Assembly (NCBI GenBank): GCA_002392965.1
Contig: DGIA01000036.1
Span: forward strand, 1 to 5,355
Direction of reading: 5' to 3'
Length of the DNA stretch: 5,355 nucleotides
Origin: Bacteroidales bacterium UBA3834
Lineage (GTDB): Bacteria; Bacteroidota; Bacteroidia; Bacteroidales; P3
Made by a program: the position numbers and the translations under genes. Shown here in pieces: positions 1 through 5,355 of the stretch. The stretch's first letter is position 1; each line of letters starts with the position of its first letter. The notes beneath the pieces were generated by a model. The model had not been told where the DNA came from. It saw nothing but the letters and a program-made list of their open reading frames with translations, and did not search any database.

Positions 1-25
1 ATTTTTAGTGGACACTAATGATAAT

Positions 26-2050
26 ATGAAACGATTTATCCCTATCGCCGCCGCAGCCCTGTTGCTGTTCGCCGGCTGCAAAGACAAGAAAAACATGGAC
101 AACCCCTTCTTCAGCGAGTGGAACACTCCCTATGAGATTCCCGATTTCTCGCGCATCAAGACCGAACACTACATGCCTGCCTTCAAGGAGGCCATGAAGC
201 AGCAGAAAGAGTGCATAGACAACATCGCCGACAACAGCGAGGAACCCACCTTCGGCAACACCATCATCCCCTACGAGTACAGCGGCGAGATGCTGCAGAC
301 CGTGAGTGCGGTCTTCTTCAATCTCAGCGAGTGTGAGAACAGCTCCGAGATGGAAGCCATCGCCGAGGAGGTCACTCCTCTGCTCTCGGCCCATGGCGAC
401 GACATCGCCCTCAACGCCAAGCTCTTCGCCCGCATCAAGGCCGTCTATGACCAGCGCCAGTCCCTCGACCTCACCCCCGAGCAGATGCGCCTGCTGGAGG
501 AGACCTACAAGGGCTTTGTCCGCGGCGGTGCCAATGTGCCTGCCGACCAGCAGGAACGCTTCCGTCAACTCAACGAGCAGATTGCCTCGCTCACCCTCCG
601 CTTCGCCCAGAACGTGCTCAAGGCCACCAATGCCTATTCCAAGGAGCTCCCCGACGGCGGCAAGGTGACCCTCGACATACCCACCTGGGAGCCTTTCATG
701 CAGACCTGCCCCGACCGCGCCCTGCGCGAGGAAGTGTGGCACGCCTACACCGACCGCTGCAAGGATGGGGAGTTCGACAACACCAAGATTATCGACACCC
801 TCGTCAACCTCCGCCTCGAGCGCGCCAATATCCTTGGCTTCCCCACCCACGCCGACTGGGTGCTCGACGACTGCCTCGCCAAGACGCCCGCCGCTGTCTA
901 TGACTGCCTCAACGCCATCTGGGGCCCCGCCCTCAAGGTGGCCAAGCAGGAGCGCGACATCTACCAGCGCATGCTCGAGAAAGACGAGCCCGGCGCCAAG
1001 CTGCAGCCCTGGGATTGGCGCTACTATGCCGAGAAATACCGCGTCGAGAAGTATGCCATCGACGACGCCGAGGTGCGCCCCTACTTCGCACTCGACAGCG
1101 TCCGCGAAGGTGCCTTCATGGTAGCCAACCGCCTCTACGGCCTCACCTTCACCGAGCGTACCGACCTGCCCACCTACGATCCCGAGGCCCGCTGCTTCGA
1201 GGTCAAGGACGGCGAGCAGACCATCGGCATCCTCTACATGGACTTCCACCCACGTGCCTCCAAGCGCAGCGGTGCCTGGATGACCGAATTCCGCGGCCAG
1301 CACATCGACCGCCGGACCGGCGAGAACGTCATCCCCATCATCCAGGTCGTATGCAACTTCACCAAACCCACGGCTGACAAGCCGTCGCTCCTCAACTTCG
1401 ACGAGAGCGAGACCCTCTTCCACGAGTTCGGCCACGCCCTCCACGGCCTGCTCTCCAAGTGCACCTACCCCTCGCTGGCCGGCACCAACGTGCCCCGCGA
1501 CTTCGTCGAGCTGCCCTCACAGGTGATGGAGAACTGGTGCCGCCACCCGCAGGTGATGAAGCTCTACGCCCACCACTACCAGACCGGCGAAGCCATCCCC
1601 GATGCCCTCATCAAGAAGATCGCCGCCGCCCAGACCTACGGCCAGGGCTTCATGACCACCGAGCTACTCGCCGCCTCCCTGCTCGACATGGACTACTACA
1701 CCATCCGCGAGAAGCAGCACATCGACCCCGTGGCCTTCGAGGAAGAGCACATGAACACCATCGGCCTCATCCCCGAAATCATCAGCCGCTACCGCAGCCC
1801 CTACTTCCAGCACATCTTCACCACCGGCTATGACGCCGGCTACTACAGCTACACCTGGACCGCCATCCTCGACGCCGACGCCTTCGAGGCCTTCGCCGAG
1901 AGCGGCGACCTCTTCAACCCCGAGTTGGCAAAGAAGTTCCGCCACCTCCTCGAGAGCGGCAACACCGTCGAACCCATGGATCTCTACCGCGCCTTCCGCG
2001 GCAAAGACCCCAGCCCCAAGGCACTCCTCAAACGCAAGGGAATGCTGTGA
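26..2050 (+). CDS. dcp: M3 family zinc metallopeptidase, peptidyl-dipeptidase Dcp type, lipoprotein
   Basis: Predicted oligopeptide-degrading zinc peptidase of family M3 (Dcp/oligopeptidase A group), 674 residues, close to the roughly 680 usual for Dcp. Seen: the zinc motif HEFGH at residues 466-470, followed by Glu495 in FVELPSQ, 25 residues after the second His, the spacing known for M3 enzymes. A late block at 596-611 carries His596, Tyr602 and Tyr609, matching in spacing the substrate-contacting His and two Tyr that I recall from E. coli Dcp. The N-terminal motif around PEHY-like 'KTEHYMPAF' and the ILYMDFHPR block near 402-410 are also family features. The start is set at the ATG at 26, not the in-frame GTG at 8, because the ATG gives a clean lipoprotein signal: MKR, a hydrophobic stretch, then the lipobox LFAGC with Cys18. 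The protein is therefore expected in the periplasm, anchored by lipid; the residues after Cys18 (KDKKN) are not a strong surface-export signal. Its promoter lies outside the window. Dcp rather than OpdA is a family-level judgement. Confidence 0.93.
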   Translation: MKRFIPIAAAALLLFAGCKDKKNMDNPFFSEWNTPYEIPDFSRIKTEHYMPAFKEAMKQQKECIDNIADNSEEPTFGNTIIPYEYSGEMLQTVSAVFFNLSECENSSEMEAIAEEVTPLLSAHGDDIALNAKLFARIKAVYDQRQSLDLTPEQMRLLEETYKGFVRGGANVPADQQERFRQLNEQIASLTLRFAQNVLKATNAYSKELPDGGKVTLDIPTWEPFMQTCPDRALREEVWHAYTDRCKDGEFDNTKIIDTLVNLRLERANILGFPTHADWVLDDCLAKTPAAVYDCLNAIWGPALKVAKQERDIYQRMLEKDEPGAKLQPWDWRYYAEKYRVEKYAIDDAEVRPYFALDSVREGAFMVANRLYGLTFTERTDLPTYDPEARCFEVKDGEQTIGILYMDFHPRASKRSGAWMTEFRGQHIDRRTGENVIPIIQVVCNFTKPTADKPSLLNFDESETLFHEFGHALHGLLSKCTYPSLAGTNVPRDFVELPSQVMENWCRHPQVMKLYAHHYQTGEAIPDALIKKIAAAQTYGQGFMTTELLAASLLDMDYYTIREKQHIDPVAFEEEHMNTIGLIPEIISRYRSPYFQHIFTTGYDAGYYSYTWTAILDADAFEAFAESGDLFNPELAKKFRHLLESGNTVEPMDLYRAFRGKDPSPKALLKRKGML

Positions 2051-2051
2051 G

Positions 2052-2077
2052 AATTGAAAAGTGAAAATTGAAATTTT
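2052..2077 (+). repeat. AT-rich repeat directly after the dcp stop codon (copy 1)
   Basis: A low-complexity stretch built from AATTGAAAA-like units starts one base after the TGA of dcp. Its first 22 bases (2052-2073) are an exact reverse complement of 2413-2434, which begins at the stop codon of the mutase gene. In both places the repeat reads in the same direction as the gene it follows. No coding sense is visible. A role in mRNA 3' ends or mere replication slippage are both possible. Confidence 0.75.
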
Positions 2078-2105
2078 CTAGCACGGCAGGCTAGGAAACG
2101 TAAAC

Positions 2106-2139
2106 AAAAAAAGGCTAGGCCGGAGGCCTAGCCTTTTTT
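2106..2139. terminator. Bidirectional intrinsic terminator between convergent genes
   Basis: A perfect 9-bp stem, GGCTAGGCC (2113-2121) and GGCCTAGCC (2125-2133), closes a three-base loop GGA (2122-2124). It is preceded by seven A (2106-2112) and followed by six T (2134-2139), so on either strand the hairpin is followed by a U-run in RNA. It lies between dcp (plus) and pspC (minus) and would end both transcripts. An extra copy of GGCTAGG at 2089-2095 could pair with the right arm as a competing fold for the plus transcript; this is only a possibility. Confidence 0.92.
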
Positions 2140-2151
2140 GTACATTATAAA

Positions 2152-2186
2152 TTCTTAATTCTTAATTCTTAATTATTAATTATTAG
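2152..2186. repeat. 7-bp tandem repeat overlapping the pspC stop codon
   Basis: Five consecutive 7-base units are visible: TTCTTAA three times (2152-2172), then TTATTAA (2173-2179) and TTATTAG (2180-2186). The last unit contains the pspC stop codon (2183-2185, TAA on the minus strand). The three exact units followed by two related ones point to slippage or amplification of a short word. It lies between the terminator and the gene end, so it would form the 3' untranslated part of the minus-strand transcript. Confidence 0.8.
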
Positions 2187-2389
2187 TTATTCTCAATCCT
2201 ATTGTCCTCGGGGGCGGCGATCCAGATGATGAGGTAGGCCCAGAAGCCGAGGCAGCCACAGAGAAGGGCGATGAGGAAGAGAATGCGAACCACCGTGGGA
2301 TCGACATTGAGATACTTGGCCAAGCCACCACAGACGCCAGCGATGCGGCGGTCGGTAGTGCTACGGGTTAAACGACGATAGTTATCCAT
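2183..2389 (-). CDS. Small PspC-domain membrane protein
   Basis: A 68-residue protein that is almost entirely one PspC domain (phage shock protein C family). Seen: the domain signature LTRSTTDRRIAGVCGGLAKYL (split at residues 7-27), then DPTVVRILF (30-38), and a hydrophobic membrane segment at about 36-59 ending in IWIAAPED. PspC domains are inner-membrane proteins tied to envelope-stress responses in other bacteria; the role of such stand-alone short forms in Bacteroidota is not established. The ATG at 2389 is chosen. A TTG at 2404 in frame would add MKIGF, but that stretch belongs to the AT-rich repeat and is unlike a PspC N terminus. The gene starts 44 bases after the mutase stop with no promoter box that I can see, so it is probably the last gene of the minus-strand unit and ends at the 2106-2139 terminator. 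Confidence 0.93.
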   Translation of the reverse strand: MDNYRRLTRSTTDRRIAGVCGGLAKYLNVDPTVVRILFLIALLCGCLGFWAYLIIWIAAPEDNRIENN

Positions 2390-2390
2390 A

Positions 2391-2434
2391 AATCCAATTT
2401 TCAATTTTTAATTTTCAATTTTCACTTTTCAATT
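2391..2434 (-). repeat. AT-rich repeat between the mutase gene and pspC (copy 2)
   Basis: The gap between the mutase stop and the pspC start consists almost wholly of AATTGAAAA/AATTAAAAA-type words. Positions 2413-2434 are the exact reverse complement of 2052-2073 after dcp, 22 of 22 bases. The repeat begins at the mutase stop codon on the minus strand and runs to within a few bases of the pspC ATG, so it would supply the upstream region for pspC translation. No Shine-Dalgarno sequence or promoter -7 box is visible in it. Confidence 0.75.
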
Positions 2435-3822
2435 TAAATCTGCTTCATCACCTGCTGGGCCAGCTCGTTGGCGCGAGCCTCGGTGGCGGCTTCGCTGTAG
2501 ATGCGGATGATGGGCTCCGTGTTGCTCTTGCGCAGGTGCACCCAGCCGTCGGCAAAGTCGATCTTCACCCCGTCGATGGTCGTCACCTTCTCCACGCCCG
2601 TGTCGGCCTTGTAGAAGGCGGCCACCTTGGCCAGCAGGGCATCCACGTCCATGTCGGGCGTCAGGTCCTTGCGGTTCTTCGAGATGTTATACTCGGGATA
2701 GGTCTTGCGCAGCTCGCTCACCTTCATGCCCTTCTTGGCCAGCAGCGTCAGGAAGAGCGCCACGCCCACCAGCGCGTCGCGGCCGTAGTGCAGGGCGGGG
2801 TAGATCACGCCGCCGTTGCCTTCGCCGCCGATCACGGCGCCGCTCTCGCGCATCAGGGTCGTCACATTCACCTCGCCCACGGCGGCCGCGTTGTACTCGC
2901 AGCCCGCGTAGCGGCGCGTCACGTCGCGCAGCGCACGGCTGCTGCTGAGGTTGCTCACCGTGTTGCCCGGCGTGTGCTGCAACACGTAGTCGGCCACCGA
3001 CACCAGCGTATATTCCTCGCCGAACATCTCGCCCGTCTCGCACACCAGCGCCAGACGATCCACGTCGGGGTCAACCACGATGCCCAGGTCGCAGCCGTTC
3101 TCGCGCACACAGTCGCTGATCTGCGTCAGGTTCTGCGGTATCGGCTCCGGGTTGTGGGCGAAATGGCCCGTAGGCTCGCAGTTCAGCTCCACCACCTGCT
3201 CCACGCCCAGACGGCGCAGCAGCCGCGGGATGGCCAGGCCGCCGGTCGAATTCACGGCATCCACGGCCACCTTGAAGTTCGCCTTTTTGATCGCCTCCGC
3301 ATCCACCAGCTCCAGGCCGAGCACGCGCTCGATGTGGCGGTCGATCCAGTCCTCCTCCTCCGTCACCTGCCCCAGCTCATCCACCTCGGCGTAGTTGATG
3401 TCCGGCGATTCTGCTAAACGCAGAACCTCTTTCCCTTCGGCGTCGCTGATGAACTCGCCCTTGCTGTTCAGCAGCTTCAGGGCGTTCCAGTGTTTGGGGT
3501 TGTGGCTGGCGGTGATGATGATGCCGCCGTCGCAGTGGCCGTCGATCACCGTCATCTCCGTTGTCGGGGTGGTGCTCAGGCCCGTCTCCAGCACATCCAC
3601 GCCCATGCCCTGCAGGGTGCCCACCACCAGGCGATCCACCATGGCGCCGCTCAGGCGTGCGTCGCGTCCCACGGCCAGCTTCAGACGGTGCCCGGGATGG
3701 GCCCCTTTGAGGAAGGTGGCGAATGCCGAGGTGAATTTCACTACGTCGATGGGGGTCAGACCCTCGCCCGCCGGGCCGCCGATGGTGCCGCGGATACCGG
3801 AAATGGATTTGATAAGACTCAT
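2434..3822 (-). CDS. glmM: Phosphohexomutase, probable phosphoglucosamine mutase (GlmM/PMM superfamily)
   Basis: A 462-residue alpha-D-phosphohexomutase, cytosolic, full length for the family. Four-domain landmarks are visible in order: SGIRGTIGG near the N terminus (8-16), the catalytic phosphoserine loop TASHNP at 104-109 with Ser106, the Mg-binding loop DPDVDRLAL at 251-259 (Asp251, Asp253, Asp255), the sugar loop GGEGNGG at 332-338, and the phosphate-binding loop RKSNTEP at 431-437. The likely reaction is glucosamine-6-phosphate to glucosamine-1-phosphate, feeding UDP-GlcNAc for peptidoglycan and lipid A. That substrate is inferred: the SNTEP and GGEGNGG loops resemble the archaeal-type mutases and PMM/PGM enzymes more than E. 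coli GlmM, so phosphomannomutase or phosphoglucomutase activity is also possible. The ATG at 3822 follows an A-rich stretch, 20 bases after the stop of the upstream gene, with no promoter of its own that I can see, so cotranscription is likely. Confidence 0.93.
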   Translation of the reverse strand: MSLIKSISGIRGTIGGPAGEGLTPIDVVKFTSAFATFLKGAHPGHRLKLAVGRDARLSGAMVDRLVVGTLQGMGVDVLETGLSTTPTTEMTVIDGHCDGGIIITASHNPKHWNALKLLNSKGEFISDAEGKEVLRLAESPDINYAEVDELGQVTEEEDWIDRHIERVLGLELVDAEAIKKANFKVAVDAVNSTGGLAIPRLLRRLGVEQVVELNCEPTGHFAHNPEPIPQNLTQISDCVRENGCDLGIVVDPDVDRLALVCETGEMFGEEYTLVSVADYVLQHTPGNTVSNLSSSRALRDVTRRYAGCEYNAAAVGEVNVTTLMRESGAVIGGEGNGGVIYPALHYGRDALVGVALFLTLLAKKGMKVSELRKTYPEYNISKNRKDLTPDMDVDALLAKVAAFYKADTGVEKVTTIDGVKIDFADGWVHLRKSNTEPIIRIYSEAATEARANELAQQVMKQI

Positions 3823-3842
3823 AGTATCTAATTTTTTTATTT

Positions 3843-4616
3843 TTATTCTTTGGCTAAGGTAACGCCAGATGCGTCGGAATATTGTGCGGCCGGGACAAAA
3901 GGACGCCAGCCTCCCGCCACGAACCGCAGGCCGTCCAGCATGGCCTCATCCACGGCACGGCGCTTCTTCTCGTTCTCGCAGCGGTTGCTCTTGATGGACG
4001 GCTCGAAGCGGCTGCCGTCGCCCCGCAGGAACACCCCGCAGAGGGTCTGCCACTTGTAGCGCCGGCCGCCCGAGCAGTAAATCAGCTCCATCTGCCAGAG
4101 GCTATCGACCAGGTAGTTCAGTGCGTCGCCCTCGCCCGTCCAGCGCACCCACGGCGCGCGGCTGCTGCGCTCCGAGGCGTTGAGCGCCAACCCCAGACCA
4201 CGCCGCAAGGCGGCCTGCTGCTCGGCCTCGCGGCTCAGAAAACCGCAGGCCGCCAGCCGCTCGATACCGTCGCGCACCACCTCCACCGGCACTCCCTGAC
4301 GCTCACCGAGCCACTCAAACTGCCGTTCCGCCAAGGCCGACTGAGGCCTGCGACGCCCGTCGGCGGCTATCGCCGAATCAACGCCGGCGCCCACCACCGC
4401 CTCCACCGCCCGCTCACGCTCCACCAGGGCCTTCATCCGCTCGGCAGCCCCTATGCACTGCTCCATCCACGCCGGCTCGGGCCACTGCCTCTCCACGTGC
4501 AGCCATTCGCGCGCCTGCTCGGCCGCCGTCAGGCCGTGCTCCGTCATCAGACGCTGGACCTCAGCCACATCGGCCTGCGTCTCGACACCGCAACATCGTA
4601 TTTGGAAAGGTTTCAC
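3843..4616 (-). CDS. Uncharacterised 257-residue protein, first gene of the mutase unit
   Basis: I do not recognise this protein. With the GTG start at 4616 it has 257 residues, no signal peptide and no long hydrophobic segment, so it is probably cytosolic. The N-terminal 130 residues are rich in Glu, Arg, Ala and Trp and look helical (for example AAEQAREWLHVERQW at 31-45 and MKALVERERAVEAVV at 61-75). A segment at 100-128 (EWLGERQGVP ... GFLS) could be a small helical or winged fold, unproven. The C-terminal part, 164-221, has a hydrophobic helix followed by YKWQTLCGVFL (187-197) and a basic stretch ENEKKRR (214-220); this faintly recalls C-terminal modules of other Bacteroidota accessory proteins, but I cannot name a family. 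The reading is preferred over the opposite-strand frame because it has a normal residue mix and sits behind a good promoter. The start is uncertain: an in-frame TGA at 4623-4625 lies three codons upstream, and Met24 (ATG at 4547) is an alternative. Confidence 0.78.
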   Translation of the reverse strand: MKPFQIRCCGVETQADVAEVQRLMTEHGLTAAEQAREWLHVERQWPEPAWMEQCIGAAERMKALVERERAVEAVVGAGVDSAIAADGRRRPQSALAERQFEWLGERQGVPVEVVRDGIERLAACGFLSREAEQQAALRRGLGLALNASERSSRAPWVRWTGEGDALNYLVDSLWQMELIYCSGGRRYKWQTLCGVFLRGDGSRFEPSIKSNRCENEKKRRAVDEAMLDGLRFVAGGWRPFVPAAQYSDASGVTLAKE

Positions 4617-4626
4617 GGGTGTTCAG

Positions 4627-4668
4627 TCAATCCTCATTTGTTGTCATCTTCCATTTCGGACCATCCAT
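4627..4668 (-). other. Possible short leader ORF (13 codons) ahead of the unknown gene
   Basis: Between the minus-strand promoter and the GTG of the 257-residue gene, an ATG at 4668 opens a frame MDGPKWKMTTNED that ends in TGA at 4627-4629, ten bases before the GTG. It is in a different frame from the main gene. The ATG would lie only about ten bases from the expected transcript start. Such a short ORF arises easily by chance, and nothing besides its position argues that it is translated. Confidence 0.2.
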
Positions 4669-4683
4669 CTCATCATCAGACTG

Positions 4684-4714
4684 CAAAGATACGAACATTT
4701 TTGATTTTAACAAA
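4684..4714 (-). promoter_or_regulatory. Bacteroidota-type promoter for the minus-strand unit
   Basis: On the minus strand the -7 box reads TATCTTTG (4691-4684), an exact match to the Bacteroidota consensus TAnnTTTG. A TTTG -33 box (4714-4711) lies 19 bases upstream, within the usual spacing. Transcription should start near 4677-4679, giving a leader of about 60 bases to the GTG at 4616. No other such pair is seen ahead of the mutase gene or pspC, so this promoter probably serves all three genes. A T/A-rich inverted repeat, TTTTTG (4698-4703) and CAAAAA (4711-4716), overlaps the -33 box but may be composition only. Confidence 0.75.
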
Positions 4715-4778
4715 AAGTTTTCGCACAATTGCCGCAAAACTCCCGCTGCCATACGCTCCCCGCACGCCCGGACCCCCC

Positions 4779-4797
4779 TTTCCCAACCCTCGGGAAA
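4779..4797. promoter_or_regulatory. Short inverted repeat between the divergent promoters
   Basis: TTTCCC (4779-4784) and GGGAAA (4792-4797) form a perfect 6-bp inverted repeat with a 7-base spacer. It lies between the two divergent promoters, about 40 bases upstream of the plus-strand -7 box. It could be an operator for the adjacent DNA-binding protein. There is no direct evidence, and a 6-bp match may be chance. Confidence 0.25.
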
Positions 4798-4835
4798 CGA
4801 TTGTAAAATGCTGAATCTTCGCGAGATAAGAAACG

Positions 4836-4843
4836 TACCTTTG
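4836..4843 (+). promoter_or_regulatory. Bacteroidota-type -7 box for the HTH gene
   Basis: TACCTTTG matches the TAnnTTTG consensus. No good TTTG -33 box sits 17-23 bases upstream (that stretch reads around CTGAATCTTC), so the promoter may be weak or need an activator. The start point would be near 4849, leaving a leader of about 25 bases that ends in an A-rich run just before the ATG at 4875, as is usual in this phylum. Confidence 0.65.
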
Positions 4844-4874
4844 CGTCGTCAAACCTTTTAAAACAAAAAACAAA

Positions 4875-5321
4875 ATGACGATCGAAGAATTACGTGAAAT
4901 CCTGCACCGCCTCCACCTCGACGGCGATGCGCGCCCGCAACTGATCTACCTCTTCTATCAGACCGACGACGGGCTAGTGAACAATCTCACCATCAGCCTC
5001 CGCAGCGCGCGGCAGCGCAACCGGCGCCCCATGACGCAGCAGCAGCTGGCCGGCCTCATGGAGCAGTACCCCGACGCGTCGGGCGGCAAGCTGTTGGCCG
5101 TGGAGCACCCCGCCGAGGGTCTCACCCGCTGGATTGACGCCACCGACGTGTGCCAGCGTCTGCACACCAGCCGACAGACCCTCCGCCGGTGGGTCGCCCG
5201 CGGACTGCTGCACCCCTCCACCATGGGGCGCCGCCAGTACTTCGACCCCGCCGAAGTCGAAGCCCTCCTGCGCTCCAACATCTTGCAGGACAACGGCCGT
5301 GCCGATCTCACTGGTCCGTAA
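4875..5321 (+). CDS. DNA-binding protein with C-terminal MerR/excisionase-like helix-turn-helix
   Basis: A 148-residue soluble protein. Residues 86-135 show the winged helix-turn-helix pattern of the MerR/excisionase (HTH_17-like) group: a first helix IDATDVCQRL (87-96), a turn, a recognition helix SRQTLRRWVARG (99-110), a wing LLHPSTMGRRQYFD (111-124) and a closing helix PAEVEALLRS (125-134). The N-terminal 80 residues (including LIYLFYQTDD at 23-32 and a basic stretch RSARQRNRR at 43-51) match nothing I know. The start at 4875 is supported by the -7 box at 4836-4843 and the A-rich leader. The gene is divergent from the mutase unit, with 258 bases between the two coding regions, so it may control itself or that unit. 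A directionality factor of an integrated element is an alternative, but no integrase or attachment site is visible. Confidence 0.85.
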   Translation: MTIEELREILHRLHLDGDARPQLIYLFYQTDDGLVNNLTISLRSARQRNRRPMTQQQLAGLMEQYPDASGGKLLAVEHPAEGLTRWIDATDVCQRLHTSRQTLRRWVARGLLHPSTMGRRQYFDPAEVEALLRSNILQDNGRADLTGP

Positions 5322-5349
5322 CCGCCTGACACTAAGCCTTGAATCCGTT

Positions 5350-5355
5350 ATGACC
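5350..5355 (+). other. Possible start of a following gene, cut by the window end
   Basis: An ATG at 5350-5352 lies 28 bases after the stop of the HTH gene in the same direction. Only two codons are inside the window, so nothing can be said about the product, or even whether it is a gene. Confidence 0.15.

Noticed and set aside
8..25. Six-codon N-terminal extension of dcp from a GTG
   Set aside because: It would put MDTNDN ahead of a complete lipoprotein signal; the ATG at 26 gives the expected MKR start and lipobox spacing.
5..1444. Long open frame on the minus strand opposite dcp (479 codons)
   Set aside because: It mirrors the codon-position bias of dcp: a product dominated by Gly, Val, Leu, Glu and Ala with no recognisable motif, fully overlapped by a gene with intact catalytic residues.
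2536..3417. Open frame on the plus strand opposite the mutase gene (293 codons)
   Set aside because: Its product is rich in His, Gln, Val and Ala with no domain; it is a shadow of the clear phosphohexomutase frame.
4801..4803. TTG as a -33 box for the HTH promoter
   Set aside because: It lies 32 bases before the -7 box, well beyond the usual spacing.
3882..4814. Open frame on the plus strand opposite the unknown gene (310 codons)
   Set aside because: Longer than the minus-strand frame, but the product is dominated by Leu, Ala, His, Pro and Arg, and it runs through the divergent promoter region. The minus frame has better composition and a promoter in the right place.
4676..4873. Minus-strand frame of 65 codons across the intergenic region
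   Set aside because: It covers the plus-strand -7 box and leader, has no motif, and ends within the start region of the minus-strand transcript; a chance frame.
1..5355. CRISPR arrays, tRNA or rRNA genes, insertion sequences, attachment sites
   Set aside because: I looked for spaced direct repeats, tRNA-like cloverleaf ends, transposase or integrase motifs and paired terminal repeats. Only the short AT-rich repeats described were found.

Overview
The window looks like a chromosomal segment of a Bacteroidota bacterium, most likely Bacteroidales (Prevotella/Bacteroides-like). The grounds are promoters of the Bacteroidota type (a TAnnTTTG -7 box, once with a TTTG -33 box), A-rich stretches instead of clear Shine-Dalgarno sequences before starts, a Dcp-type M3 peptidase made as a lipoprotein, and GC-rich genes separated by very AT-rich, repeat-filled gaps. 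The family-level assignment is inference; no rRNA or marker gene is present.

Layout. (1) 26-2050, plus strand: an M3 zinc metallopeptidase of the Dcp type with a lipoprotein signal. (2) 2051-2182: convergent intergenic region with an AT-rich repeat directly after the peptidase stop, a strong two-way terminator hairpin, and a 7-bp tandem repeat running into the stop of the opposing gene. (3) 2183-4616, minus strand: a likely three-gene transcription unit. Its order in transcription is an unrecognised 257-residue protein, a phosphohexomutase of the GlmM/PMM superfamily (probably the phosphoglucosamine mutase for peptidoglycan and LPS precursors), and a small PspC-domain membrane protein. A good promoter lies upstream at 4684-4714 and the shared terminator lies at the end. 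(4) 4617-4874: a divergent intergenic region with one promoter in each direction and a short inverted repeat. (5) 4875-5321, plus strand: a 148-residue protein with a C-terminal MerR/excisionase-like winged helix. The window ends 34 bases after its stop.

How the genes may fit together. The mutase and PspC protein both concern the cell envelope, and the DNA-binding protein is divergent from their transcription unit, so it is a candidate regulator of that unit. This is inferred from position only. I see no complete new system (no CRISPR, transposase, toxin-antitoxin pair or defence cassette). The points most worth a second look are the unknown gene that leads the mutase unit, the ambiguous start of that gene, and a 22-nt repeat that sits directly after two stop codons and brackets pspC in inverted orientation.
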